A DNA stretch of 64,000 bases. It comes from Anaerolineaceae bacterium. GTDB lineage: Bacteria; Chloroflexota; Anaerolineae; Aggregatilineales; Phototrophicaceae. The notes beneath the pieces are model-generated. The model was not told where the DNA came from. It saw only the letters and a program-made list of their open reading frames with translations, and ran no database searches. The stretch spans positions 558,001-622,000 of the forward strand of contig NZXX01000001.1 in NCBI GenBank assembly GCA_002702065.1. Reading direction: 5' to 3'. This document shows positions 35,779 to 43,694 of the stretch, in pieces; the stretch's first letter is position 1; every line of letters starts with the position of its first letter. The position numbers were made by a program, and so were the translations under genes.

Positions 35779-36591
35779 TCATGCAGGGTTCACCAGCAGC
35801 CGAGACTGCCCCTGCGTCGCCAGAATTAACGGCTGCCCATATTGCAAACTGCGAACGACACCGGCGCCTCCCGTTGTGGTGGTATCAAATACGGATGCGG
35901 CGGCCTGCGCGGCAATCGACGCGGTGTGCGGCGGCCAGTCAGCGAGTACTTCTGATTGGACCGATGGTTCATACAGCACCTGAAACGTCAGTGGCCATAC
36001 CAGGTCGGTCACCGGCACATCGCCAAAATCCGGGGCGGTATCCAGCGTTGGAAACGGCAGATACAGCGCAAACAAACCGCGCACATCGGCAACCGTCGCA
36101 TAATCACCCGGGCTGGCGATGATGACGGCCCATGATGCCGGTGCGTTCGCGGCCCGGTCCCACACTTCGCCGCGCACGACCGCATAGCCTGCGAGGGGTT
36201 CGCGGGTCGGGCCGGAAACCAGCTCAACCTCGAACACCGCTTCTTTGGGCAGGCACAACAGCAGCACCTGTGGCAGAAAGCGGCCACCGTTGTCGCGCAC
36301 GGTAATCACAAAGTTGGCGTCTTCCGGCGTGTCACCATTGGTGCACCAGTTCGATGCCGGTTGCAGGCCCCACTCATAATCGCGCAGGCCGGGCAGCGAC
36401 CGAAATCCATAGATGCCGGAGACCGGCGACCGCTGGGCGATCATCTCCTGGGGCAGTGGGGTGCGCTGCCTTGCGCGCACGTCAAGGCTATCCACCACGT
36501 TGACATCGCCGCGTGCCAGGTCCTTGAAGCGCAGGCCGAGTGGCGCACGCTTGATGATTTTCTCCAGCGAAACAAACGGCGAGTGGTTCAT
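35779..36591 (-). CDS. eCIS-locus protein of unknown function
   Basis: 270 aa. No family recognised with certainty. The N-terminal 100 residues have IKRAPLGLRFKDLARGD, then SPVSGIYGFRSLPGLRDYEWG; the middle (about 105-185) looks like a beta-sandwich similar to carboxypeptidase-regulatory/SpaA-like folds (VTVRDNGGRFLPQVLLLCLP, FPTLDTAPDFG). No signal peptide or membrane part. It overlaps the DUF4255 gene by an ATGA junction and precedes the sheath gene, so it belongs to the particle or its assembly. A cap- or collar-linked role is only positional inference. Confidence 0.6.
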   Translation of the reverse strand: MNHSPFVSLEKIIKRAPLGLRFKDLARGDVNVVDSLDVRARQRTPLPQEMIAQRSPVSGIYGFRSLPGLRDYEWGLQPASNWCTNGDTPEDANFVITVRDNGGRFLPQVLLLCLPKEAVFEVELVSGPTREPLAGYAVVRGEVWDRAANAPASWAVIIASPGDYATVADVRGLFALYLPFPTLDTAPDFGDVPVTDLVWPLTFQVLYEPSVQSEVLADWPPHTASIAAQAAASVFDTTTTGGAGVVRSLQYGQPLILATQGQSRLLVNPA

Positions 36592-37178
36592 GCTTTTTGT
36601 CCAAAGTCCAGTTCACGCGTGAGCACCGGTTCGCCCCGTATCGCATCCCGTTCGGAATCGATGCGGACGACCCGCGCGATATAAGGCACGGAAATCTGAA
36701 AATCACCGGGGATGGCATCCCACAGACGCAGCAAGTCCTCATTGGTCAGGTAGCCACTGACGATCTCGACGGTTTCATCCGGGCCGAATACCTGCGCTGT
36801 TGTCGTGTTGAGCAAGGCCGTCGACAAAACCGGGTTGTCTTCGATGGTGTGCATCATCCAGCCGAGAATCTCCTGTTGCAGCGATGCGCCTTCTGCCCAC
36901 GGGGTCAGCATGAAATACAGGTCAAGCGGCAGCTGCGGCGGGCGTGGTGTTCCGTCGGCGCGGGGCCGGCCCGGTGGAATACGCTGTGTCGTATTGACGG
37001 CCACGTTATACAGGTATAGCGAAATCCCGGTCTGGATCGGACGCTGCTGGAACTGGATGGTGTGATACACCTGAAAGTCCAATGCGGCCTGGTTAAACAG
37101 GGTGTCCTGATCCCACGACTGACGCAGCAGCCGGATGACCGCATCGCAGGTGGCGCTAATTGCGTGATAACTTGCCAT
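36588..37178 (-). CDS. DUF4255 tail-terminator/cap protein (Afp16-like)
   Basis: 196 aa. Opening SYHAISATCDAVIRLLR and the segment GISLYLYNVAVNTTQRI...PPQLPLDLYFMLTPWA are the core of DUF4255 proteins, which include Afp16/PVC16-type terminators that cap tube and sheath and set particle length. GWMMHTIEDNPVLSTALLN and LWDAIPGDFQISVPYIARVVRID complete the family pattern. It is the first structural gene of the train and shares an ATGA overlap with the next gene. Confidence 0.9.
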   Translation of the reverse strand: MASYHAISATCDAVIRLLRQSWDQDTLFNQAALDFQVYHTIQFQQRPIQTGISLYLYNVAVNTTQRIPPGRPRADGTPRPPQLPLDLYFMLTPWAEGASLQQEILGWMMHTIEDNPVLSTALLNTTTAQVFGPDETVEIVSGYLTNEDLLRLWDAIPGDFQISVPYIARVVRIDSERDAIRGEPVLTRELDFGQKA

Positions 37179-37190
37179 CGTTTCGCCTCT

Positions 37191-37595
37191 TCAGTCCATC
37201 GAATCGACTTCGTGCAGCTGGCGCAGGTTGCGCAGCAGCATAGCGGTCGAATAAGCAGCTACCTTTCGTTGGCGCAGGCCCAGCCAGTATGCCCGCGCGA
37301 CATCACTGCCATCGGCGATGACCATAATCTTGAGATGCGGGAACTCGCCCAGCAGATGGCTGCATATGCCGGGACAGGGGTAACTTTCCGGCGCACCCAG
37401 AATCAGCAGATCAACCGACTGCCGCATCGCCTTCAGAATCTCCACGTGATGACGTGCCTGCCCGACCAGCACCATATCCGGTTGGGTACGGACTATCTGG
37501 GCGACCAAGTCCTGCAAGACTTCCGGCAGATTGGCGATAAAAATACGGATTGGGGCTGCGGGTGCATGTGAATCGCCCAGAGTATAGGTGAGCAC
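37191..37595 (-). CDS. Stand-alone degenerate response-regulator receiver
   Basis: 134 aa from GTG 37595 (AGAGGA ten bases upstream). The strand/helix order is that of a CheY-like receiver: IRIFIAN, DLLILGAPE, LKIMVIADG and a final helical part. However, the acidic pair after strand one is missing (IANL) and the phosphoacceptor Asp after strand three is replaced (LLILGAPE), so it cannot be phosphorylated in the usual way. There is no output domain. It is the first gene of the eCIS train, 12 bases before the DUF4255 gene; likely a regulator acting by protein contact. A remnant of a LuxR-type regulator is the alternative. Confidence 0.6.
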   Translation of the reverse strand: MLTYTLGDSHAPAAPIRIFIANLPEVLQDLVAQIVRTQPDMVLVGQARHHVEILKAMRQSVDLLILGAPESYPCPGICSHLLGEFPHLKIMVIADGSDVARAYWLGLRQRKVAAYSTAMLLRNLRQLHEVDSMD

Positions 37596-38009
37596 AGGCT
37601 GATTCCTCTGTGGATGGAAGCGTAGTCACAGTCTATAGAATTGAGCGAGTTGCCATAATGATCTTTGGATCGGTTTTGGGTCTGTCGCGAGGTTGGTCTT
37701 ATACTGTCCGAGGATACAGAAAAGTACAGTACCGGTTGCAAATAGCGCCTGTAATGCCCATAGAATGATGAGCAATCAATGCTGTACGGCCCGTTTACGC
37801 AGCGGCCAGAACTGGTTGAAATGGGCGATGGGGCCGGTTTTACAGAACCAGAATTTACAAGTTGTTTATAAATTTAGCTTTACAATTAATAGAAACTGTG
37901 TTTAGATGCGATTGCAGATTGAAATATGAAATGAAATAAATCCCTTTTTATGGCTGTGCAAACACCACGACAGCCACGCCCGGATGCCAACTGAGATTAT
38001 TGCGAGAGC
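37596..38009. other. Intergenic control region between the eCIS train and the divergent regulator
   Basis: 414 bases, A/T-rich compared with its surroundings, no gene seen. It must hold the promoter of the minus-strand eCIS train and that of the plus-strand regulator. A weak plus-strand candidate is TTTACA at 37879-37884 with TTAGAT at 37902-37907, 17 bases apart. No convincing minus-strand promoter was found. CTGGTT (37813-37818) and AACCAG (37846-37851) form a short inverted repeat. The tract 37860-37890 is rich in TTTATAAATTTA-type bends. Confidence 0.5.
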
Positions 38010-38708
38010 ATGTCTATGAAATCACTCGTTACACAATCATCAGTTCCAATCCCTATCAGTATCATCAGTAACAGCCATTTCCTGGTCGAAGGGTTGATCG
38101 CCGCGCTAATGCCGCGTATCAACTTTGAACTGCTTGCGACCTACAATGGGCAGATGAAAATAAACGATCATCTGATCAATCCGCAGGGCCACGTCATCCT
38201 GATTGATGGCACAATCGGGCAAACCCTGGCGACGCGCTGGACGCACTACTGGCGCAACCAGCAGCCGGAGGGTGCCGTCGTCGTCATTGAACTGGCGGAT
38301 AATGTTGAGCTGATACTGGCTTGCATCGAGGAGGGAGCCAAAGGCTATACGCTGCGCGGGGCAACGCCGGAAAAAGTCGCCCATACGATCGAGCTTGTCT
38401 CGCAGGGTAGGGCGCATTGTTCGACGGCCATAACCGCCCATCTTTTTGACCGCCTCGCCCACCTCAAAGAAGTGGCCGAAACCCGCTATATGGTGAATAT
38501 GCCACTGACCAGCCGCGAACTGGAAGTGCTTAACCTGATTGCCAAAGGGTGCAGCAACAAGGAAATCGCCGATCAGTTAGTTATCACCCTGCGCACCGTC
38601 AAACACCACGTCCATAACATCCTCAGCAAGCTCGATCTCAAACACCGCTATGAAGCCGCGCATCTGGCGATGCAGCAGGGTTGGGTGCATAACGACCTGT
38701 TCACCTAA
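38010..38708 (+). CDS. LuxR/NarL-type transcription regulator with atypical receiver
   Basis: 232 aa. The C-terminal helix-turn-helix (about 165-225) is intact: LTSRELEVLNLIAKGCSNKEIADQL then RTVKHHVHNILSKL. The N-terminal receiver lacks the acidic pair after strand one (IISNS), but keeps an Asp at the phosphoacceptor strand (VILIDG) and the Lys near strand five (GAKGY), so phosphorylation is doubtful. No sensor kinase is adjacent. The gene diverges from the eCIS train and is the best candidate for its regulator; the first gene of that train is itself a degenerate receiver. Confidence 0.85.
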   Translation: MSMKSLVTQSSVPIPISIISNSHFLVEGLIAALMPRINFELLATYNGQMKINDHLINPQGHVILIDGTIGQTLATRWTHYWRNQQPEGAVVVIELADNVELILACIEEGAKGYTLRGATPEKVAHTIELVSQGRAHCSTAITAHLFDRLAHLKEVAETRYMVNMPLTSRELEVLNLIAKGCSNKEIADQLVITLRTVKHHVHNILSKLDLKHRYEAAHLAMQQGWVHNDLFT

Positions 38709-38725
38709 AAAGTTGTCCGTGATCA

Positions 38726-38850
38726 GTGGACAGTTGCCCGCCGCTTTCGGGTTCTCCAGCCACATGTATGGCACATCAAGCCTTTGTCAATCAGCGCTAT
38801 ATGCGTCTTTAGACTGATGGCTGATGGCTAAAAACGGGTAACTGTCCACT
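38726..38850. repeat. MITE-like element with 16-bp terminal inverted repeats
   Basis: AGTGGACAGTTGCCCG at 38726-38741 and CGGGTAACTGTCCACT at 38835-38850 are inverted repeats that match at 15 of 16 positions, enclosing 93 bases without coding potential. The whole is 125 bp and lies in the gap after the LuxR-type gene. The symmetry suggests a non-autonomous transposable element or solo relic of an insertion sequence. No transposase is in the window and no clear target-site duplication was found; a large imperfect terminator hairpin is the alternative. Confidence 0.55.
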
Positions 38851-38855
38851 CAACT

Positions 38856-39890
38856 TCAGGGCACCGCCACACCCAGTTCAGCCGCCAGCTCGGTCAGTTC
38901 CGCCCAGACAGTTTCGGGCAGGGGGATGCCTTCTTTCAGGCGCTGTTCCATTGACCGCGCCTCTGGTTCGCCGGGCAGCAGCAGTTCATCGAAACCTTCC
39001 GCCCGACGCAGGCTTTTCATGCGCACCAGCAGCTCTTCGACCAGTCGTTCAAACCGGTCCGGCGTGGTAAAGCGGTCAATCGCCATCGCCATAATCATGG
39101 TCGGATTGCCAGTCTTGAATTCGGACGTAGAGACGGGTGCGAAGCCAGCCAGCAGCGTCGCGATAATCTCGACCATTAACGCCAGCCCGGCCCCTTTGTA
39201 ACCGCCGAATGTGCGCAGCATGCCGCCGTTATAAAAGTCGTGGGGGTCGATACTGGTCTTGCCCTCAGCATTATAAATCCAGTCTTCCGGCACGCTTGCG
39301 CCTTTGCTGCGGGCCACCTGCAATTTGCCTTCGGCCACCACCGATGTGGCAAAGTCCAGTACCAGCGGCGCGCGGCCATTTTTCACCGGTACCGCCCAGG
39401 CCATCGGGTTGGTGCCAAACACGCGTTCCGCTGCCGCATAGGGCGTCACCGAGCCGCCAAACATCGACCCTGCCGTCATGACAATGCCGACCAGTCCTTG
39501 TTCGGCCAGCATCTGCGCATACTCACCCAACCGGCCAATATGGTTCACCTGGCTGAGCGCCACGCTGCTCATACCGAATTCACGGGCAATATCGGCAGCG
39601 ACTTCGGTGCCATAGCGCGCGCCCACCTGCCCAAACCCCCAGTGACAGTCAACGATAGCGGTTGCGCCGGAGCGCTGGACCAGTTCGGGTTTGGCGGTAG
39701 GCTGCAAGGACCCATCCTGTGCTTTGCCAATGTACATTTTGGTGCGGATTAAGCCATGTGAGTCGTGCCCCAGCAAGTTGGTTTTCACCAGTGACTCGGC
39801 AACAATGCGGGCATAATCCGGCGGGGCGCCGGCGGCTTCATACAATTTTTCAGCAAAAGAGGTCAGGTAAGCGGCGTCAAAGGTCAGCAT
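38856..39890 (-). CDS. Malate/L-lactate dehydrogenase-family oxidoreductase (Ldh_2)
   Basis: 344 aa from ATG 39890 with TGAGGAAATC directly upstream; an extended frame to 39983 is unlikely. The NAD(P)-dependent Ldh_2/MDH2 fold is shown by ANLLGHDSHGL-like LLGHDSHGL near residue 41, VALSQVNHIGRLGEYAQMLAE, VTPYAAAERVFGTNPMAWAVP and LDFATSVVAEGKLQVA. Family members oxidise 2-hydroxy acids such as malate, sulfolactate or ureidoglycolate; the substrate is not predictable here. The gene stands alone on the minus strand, and the terminator of the helicase gene lies just upstream. Confidence 0.9.
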   Translation of the reverse strand: MLTFDAAYLTSFAEKLYEAAGAPPDYARIVAESLVKTNLLGHDSHGLIRTKMYIGKAQDGSLQPTAKPELVQRSGATAIVDCHWGFGQVGARYGTEVAADIAREFGMSSVALSQVNHIGRLGEYAQMLAEQGLVGIVMTAGSMFGGSVTPYAAAERVFGTNPMAWAVPVKNGRAPLVLDFATSVVAEGKLQVARSKGASVPEDWIYNAEGKTSIDPHDFYNGGMLRTFGGYKGAGLALMVEIIATLLAGFAPVSTSEFKTGNPTMIMAMAIDRFTTPDRFERLVEELLVRMKSLRRAEGFDELLLPGEPEARSMEQRLKEGIPLPETVWAELTELAAELGVAVP

Positions 39891-39960
39891 GATTTCCTCA
39901 TTTATGATGTAAGTTCTCAAAAACAGTTTGTACGGGCAGGTTTCAAGTCTACCACCGGAA

Positions 39961-40009
39961 TCATAAAACAACCCCTGGCGCACCGAATTGGTCTCATGTG
40001 CGTCAGGGG
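39961..40009 (-). terminator. Rho-independent terminator of the DEAD-box helicase gene
   Basis: Twelve-base arms 39972-39983 and 39998-40009 pair with a single mismatch (minus-strand CCCCTGACGCAC with GTGCGCCAGGGG), followed on the minus strand by TTGTTTTATGA. Lies 33 bases after the helicase stop. Confidence 0.78.
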
Positions 40010-40042
40010 CTGGTTGGTTACTGCTGGATAACAGCTTGCGTG

Positions 40043-41332
40043 TTATTCGGTGGGGCGTGGGTTCCGGCGTCGGCGCGGGCGGCGTGACCGGCCGTTGCCA
40101 TTGCCATTGCCCGGCTGCGACTCGTTCTGGCGGGAGCGCTGCTGGCGTGGATGCCCGCCGTTGGAAGACGACTTACCATTGGCAGCCGATTCTTCCGCTG
40201 TGTCCACATAGGGATGCTCAGTCACCAGCGGCACGCGCAGGCGAATCAGTTTTTCAATGTCGCGCAGGTACTTGCGTTCCTCAATATCGCAGAACGAAAA
40301 GGCAATGCCGGAAGCCCCTGCACGGGCCGTTCGTCCGATGCGATGGACGTAACTTTCCGGTTCATTGGGCAGGTCATAGTTAATGACATGGGTCACGTCT
40401 TCAACGTCGATGCCACGCGCGGCGATGTCGGTCGCGACCAGCACCCGTGTCTTGCCGGATTTAAAGTTCGACAGCGCCCGTTCGCGGGCGGTTTGCGACT
40501 TGTTGCCATGAATGGCCTCGGCCTGGATGCGGGCACGGTCTAGCTGCTGCACCAGTTTATTGGCGCCGTGTTTGGTACGTGTGAACACCAGTACACGCCG
40601 GATGGCTTTGTCATCCAGCAGGTGTTCGAGCAGCGCGCGCTTGTCTTTTTTCGCCACAAAAAACACGGACTGGTCAATCTTTTCGACCGTCGTGGCCTGC
40701 GGCGTCACTTCCACCCGCACCGGATCAATCAGGATGTGGTTAGCCAGGTCCTGAATATCCTGCGGCATGGTCGCCGAAAAAAGCAGAGTCTGCCGCCGCT
40801 TGGGCAGTACCTTGATGACGCGACGTACATCATGGATAAAACCCATGTCCAGCATACGGTCCGCTTCATCCAGCACGAAAAATTCGATGGTGTTCAGGTT
40901 GATTACGCCCTGATTCATCAGGTCGAGCAGGCGGCCCGGTGTGGCAACCAGAATATCGACGCCACGCCGCACGGCCTGAACCTGAGGCTGCTGGCCCACA
41001 CCGCCAAAAATCACCACATTCTTCAAACCGGTATGGCGTCCATAAGCGGTGAAGCTGTCGCCAATCTGCGATGCCAGTTCGCGCGTGGGCGAAAGCACCA
41101 GCACGCGGATCACACCCCGCTGGCGATTTTGATTGGCGGCCACCAGTCGCTGCAAGATCGGCAGCGCGAAAGCCGCTGTTTTGCCGGTACCGGTCTGGGC
41201 ACAACCGACAAGGTCTTTGCCCGCCAGCACATGCGGAACAGCCTGCGCCTGAATCGGCGTTGGCTCGTCGTATCCTTCGGCGCGCACAGCACGCAGCAAA
41301 GGATCAATCAGTTTCAAATCTTGAAATTGCAT
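40043..41332 (-). CDS. DEAD-box RNA helicase (RhlE-like)
   Basis: 429-aa ATP-dependent RNA helicase. Start ATG 41332 (GAGGT four bases upstream) gives the usual MQFQDL opening; a GTG 48 bases further upstream is possible. Motifs in order: Q motif ([11 protein letters not shown]), Walker A AQTGTGKT near residues 45-52, PTRELA, DEAD, SAT (LFSATMP), and [10 protein letters not shown]. The C-terminal 40 residues are Ser/Asn/Gly/Arg-rich and basic ([14 protein letters not shown]), as in RhlE/CsdA-type helicases that bind RNA. Roles include ribosome assembly and cold response. It has its own strong terminator. Confidence 0.95.
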   Translation of the reverse strand: MQFQDLKLIDPLLRAVRAEGYDEPTPIQAQAVPHVLAGKDLVGCAQTGTGKTAAFALPILQRLVAANQNRQRGVIRVLVLSPTRELASQIGDSFTAYGRHTGLKNVVIFGGVGQQPQVQAVRRGVDILVATPGRLLDLMNQGVINLNTIEFFVLDEADRMLDMGFIHDVRRVIKVLPKRRQTLLFSATMPQDIQDLANHILIDPVRVEVTPQATTVEKIDQSVFFVAKKDKRALLEHLLDDKAIRRVLVFTRTKHGANKLVQQLDRARIQAEAIHGNKSQTARERALSNFKSGKTRVLVATDIAARGIDVEDVTHVINYDLPNEPESYVHRIGRTARAGASGIAFSFCDIEERKYLRDIEKLIRLRVPLVTEHPYVDTAEESAANGKSSSNGGHPRQQRSRQNESQPGNGNGNGRSRRPRRRRNPRPTE

Positions 41333-41499
41333 GGTACCTCTAAGGGTATATGGAATGTACCCTCGTAGAGGCACACTCACTTCGTTATTTGGTTGAACAA
41401 GATAGGAGATTCAACAGTGGAGAATTGAAATACACGTATTGTTCTCAATCCCGATCAATACACATTATATCATGGAAACGTTAAAAAGTTGATGGAGTA

Positions 41500-41522
41500 A
41501 TCCCGGTCCATAAAACCGGGAT
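41500..41522 (-). terminator. Hairpin after the creatininase-family gene (weak terminator)
   Basis: Perfect eight-base stem ATCCCGGT/ACCGGGAT (41500-41507 with 41515-41522). On the minus strand a T run (41482-41487) follows only after 12 bases, so termination efficiency is uncertain. Confidence 0.45.
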
Positions 41523-41537
41523 CAATCAAGTACCGCG

Positions 41538-42368
41538 TCAGGCCTGTGCCGGGCCGTGCTGCGACGCGCTAAAAAATTCATCCTGCAAGCGCATCGTTTC
41601 CGTATCGTCCTTGACCAGACGAATGGCCTTTGCCAGCGCCCGTGCCCGCGCTGCCAGCAGGGTTTCGCCTTTTTCGGCGGTGGCCGGGTTGCCATCACCC
41701 GCATAATGCGTCGGATAATCCGCATACCACCAGATACCCGTGCTCACACCCTGTTCGCGCAGGCTACGCAGGCGACCGCGTGGCATCCCTTCATCATCAG
41801 CCCGCAGCTGATCGCGCTGCACCAGATCCGGGCGAATGCTCAGGATTGCGCTGGTTTCGCTTTCACCGGCATGACCATCGATAGCGGAGTCCCACTGGGC
41901 CTTGACCGCCGCCGCATCGTCGGCGCTGAGGGGTGGTTCGGCCACATAGACGGCATAGTCGCGCGGGCTTTCGAGCTGAATCTGCAAGAAGAAGCGGATG
42001 AGGCTGTTATTGCCCCCATGCGCGTTGACCAGCACGATCTTCTTCAGCCCATTACGGGCGATTTCACGGCAGGTATTGTCCAGTAAGCGCACGATCAAAT
42101 CGGCATCAATCGCAATCGTCCCGGCGCAGTGCCGCGCTTCCAGTATCTGGGTGAAGATAAAATCGGGGAAGATCACCGCCGGTTCGAGCGCTGCCGCCCG
42201 CTGGCACAGGTCCCGCCCGATGTACATATCCGTGCCGAGTGGCAGATGATGCGCGTGACGCTCGATGCATGACAACGGCAGCAGGCACACCCCCTCGGCG
42301 GTGGCGACTGCCTGCGGAAATTCGTCGCCGGTCAGTTCTTCCCACCGCATGGCGCCATCAGTCGCCAT
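41538..42368 (-). CDS. Creatininase-family amidohydrolase
   Basis: About 276 aa from ATG 42368, which overlaps the end of the upstream small gene by 11 bases; a longer frame reaches 42449. Binuclear metal-site motifs of the creatininase family are visible: PLSCIERHAHHLPLGTDM (usual form EQHG..LPL.TD), VNAHGGN and the HAGESETS signature. Members hydrolyse creatinine, amides in riboflavin/F420 routes, or mycofactocin precursors; the substrate is not evident. The Ile-Glu-Arg form in place of Glu-Gln-His suggests a divergent subgroup. It is probably co-transcribed with the preceding 93-aa gene. Confidence 0.85.
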   Translation of the reverse strand: MATDGAMRWEELTGDEFPQAVATAEGVCLLPLSCIERHAHHLPLGTDMYIGRDLCQRAAALEPAVIFPDFIFTQILEARHCAGTIAIDADLIVRLLDNTCREIARNGLKKIVLVNAHGGNNSLIRFFLQIQLESPRDYAVYVAEPPLSADDAAAVKAQWDSAIDGHAGESETSAILSIRPDLVQRDQLRADDEGMPRGRLRSLREQGVSTGIWWYADYPTHYAGDGNPATAEKGETLLAARARALAKAIRLVKDDTETMRLQDEFFSASQHGPAQA

Positions 42369-42633
42369 CACCAAGATCCGATTCGATGATGTCATAGACG
42401 GCGTCGAGCAGATCGTCAGCGTCTTCGAGTGATTCCAGCGCCGCTTCATCCTGCCCTTGCATCAGATAGGCAGCGGATTCCAGCAAGGCGGCGGCGGCCA
42501 GTGTGACCAACCCGGCCACATCCTGATAGTCATGTTCAGCGATAAGGTTTTCAATGGTGCTGGCAGCCTGGCGGGTGGTGGTCATCGCCTGCTGAAGTTG
42601 CTGGACTGCCTGAGAAGAAGTATTCATGGACAT
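42358..42633 (-). CDS. Small helical protein of unknown function
   Basis: About 91 aa from ATG 42633 (a second ATG lies at 42627); the frame could start at 42675. Entirely helical: Gln/Ala-rich first helix, a middle Ala/Leu helix (LVTLAAAALLESAAYLM) and an acidic end (LEDADDLLDAVYDIIESDLGDGD). The ribosome site is weak (GAAAAG). No domain is recognised. It overlaps the creatininase start, which supports a real, co-expressed gene. Confidence 0.55.
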   Translation of the reverse strand: MSMNTSSQAVQQLQQAMTTTRQAASTIENLIAEHDYQDVAGLVTLAAAALLESAAYLMQGQDEAALESLEDADDLLDAVYDIIESDLGDGD

Positions 42634-42795
42634 CGACTTTTCGAGATGTACTCGACCTCCATATGTGGTATGCAATGGCGCAACAAAGGCAGACTTTAGC
42701 CCATTGTCGCCAATACGCCAAAATCCTGAATAACAGGTGTGAGACCAGCCCGGCCAAACAGATGCCCAGCCGGACCAGTCAAAATCTGGTTGGAA

Positions 42796-43623
42796 CTACT
42801 GGCCGAAACGGTCCGGATGCGGGCCAATACGGTCATTGCGGTCCAGACCATTGATCGTTTCCACTTCGGCATCGGTCAGCTCAAAATCGAAGATGTTCGC
42901 ATTATCGACAATGCGCTCCTGCTTGGCGGATTTCGGGATGGTGATGACGTCGATCTGGAGCATCCAGCGCAGCGTCACCTGGACAGCGGTCTTGCCATAT
43001 TTCTCGCCGATGCTGACCAGTTCCGGCACGTCCAGCACCCGCCCCTTCATGATCGGCGCCCACGCGGTCAGCGCGATATTGTTTTCGCGGCAGAACGCTT
43101 GCAGGTCCGGCTGTTGCAGGTACGGGTGAAATTCCACCTGGTTGACTGCCGGGGGAACTTCAGCCATTTCCAGCAGCTCTTGCAGGTGATGCGGCAGGAA
43201 GTTGCTCACACCAATAGCCCGCACGCGGTCGGTTTTGGAGATTTCTTCCAGTGCGCGCCACGCCCCCTGCCAGTCATTCACCGGCCAGTGGATCAGGTAC
43301 AGGTCGACATAATCCAGGCCCAGCTTGGACATGCTTTCGTCAAAAGCGGCTTTGGTGCCCTCGTAGCTCAGGTTGTTGACCCAGACCTTGCTGGTGACAA
43401 ACACATCTTCGCGCGGCACAATGCCAGACCGGACAATTTTGCCAACTTCGGCCTCATTGCCATACAGGGCCGCTGTATCAACCGCACGATAGCCCGCTTC
43501 GAGTGCCCACTGCACCGCATTTTCGGTTTCCGTGCCGACTTCAGTCTTGAAGACACCCAACCCAAAACGCGGCATCTCGACACCGTTGTTCAATGTCATC
43601 GTGCTTTCAAGTGTAAAAGCCAT
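42796..43623 (-). CDS. Aldo/keto reductase
   Basis: 275-aa NADPH-dependent aldehyde/ketone reductase with TIM-barrel fold. The catalytic tetrad is visible: Asp and Tyr in DTAALYGNE (about residues 49-57), Lys in VFVTSKVW, His in YLIHWP. The GVSNF phrase and the C-terminal IPKS...RI.DNA.IFDF segment that binds the NADPH phosphate are present. Most similar in layout to 2,5-diketo-gluconate reductase-like members (YtbE/YvgN group). General detoxification is likely. Single gene on the minus strand. Confidence 0.94.
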   Translation of the reverse strand: MAFTLESTMTLNNGVEMPRFGLGVFKTEVGTETENAVQWALEAGYRAVDTAALYGNEAEVGKIVRSGIVPREDVFVTSKVWVNNLSYEGTKAAFDESMSKLGLDYVDLYLIHWPVNDWQGAWRALEEISKTDRVRAIGVSNFLPHHLQELLEMAEVPPAVNQVEFHPYLQQPDLQAFCRENNIALTAWAPIMKGRVLDVPELVSIGEKYGKTAVQVTLRWMLQIDVITIPKSAKQERIVDNANIFDFELTDAEVETINGLDRNDRIGPHPDRFGQ

Positions 43624-43694
43624 ACAATCTCTGTCCTCTAAATGACGGTTAAACGCCCTCTATGATACCACGCCGCCGCAGCCCATGGCCCCTG

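Noticed and set aside
8694..37595. Prophage instead of eCIS
   Set aside because: No capsid, portal, terminase, integrase or lysis genes; presence of the AAA+ ATPase, DUF4255 and DUF4157 proteins is typical for eCIS.
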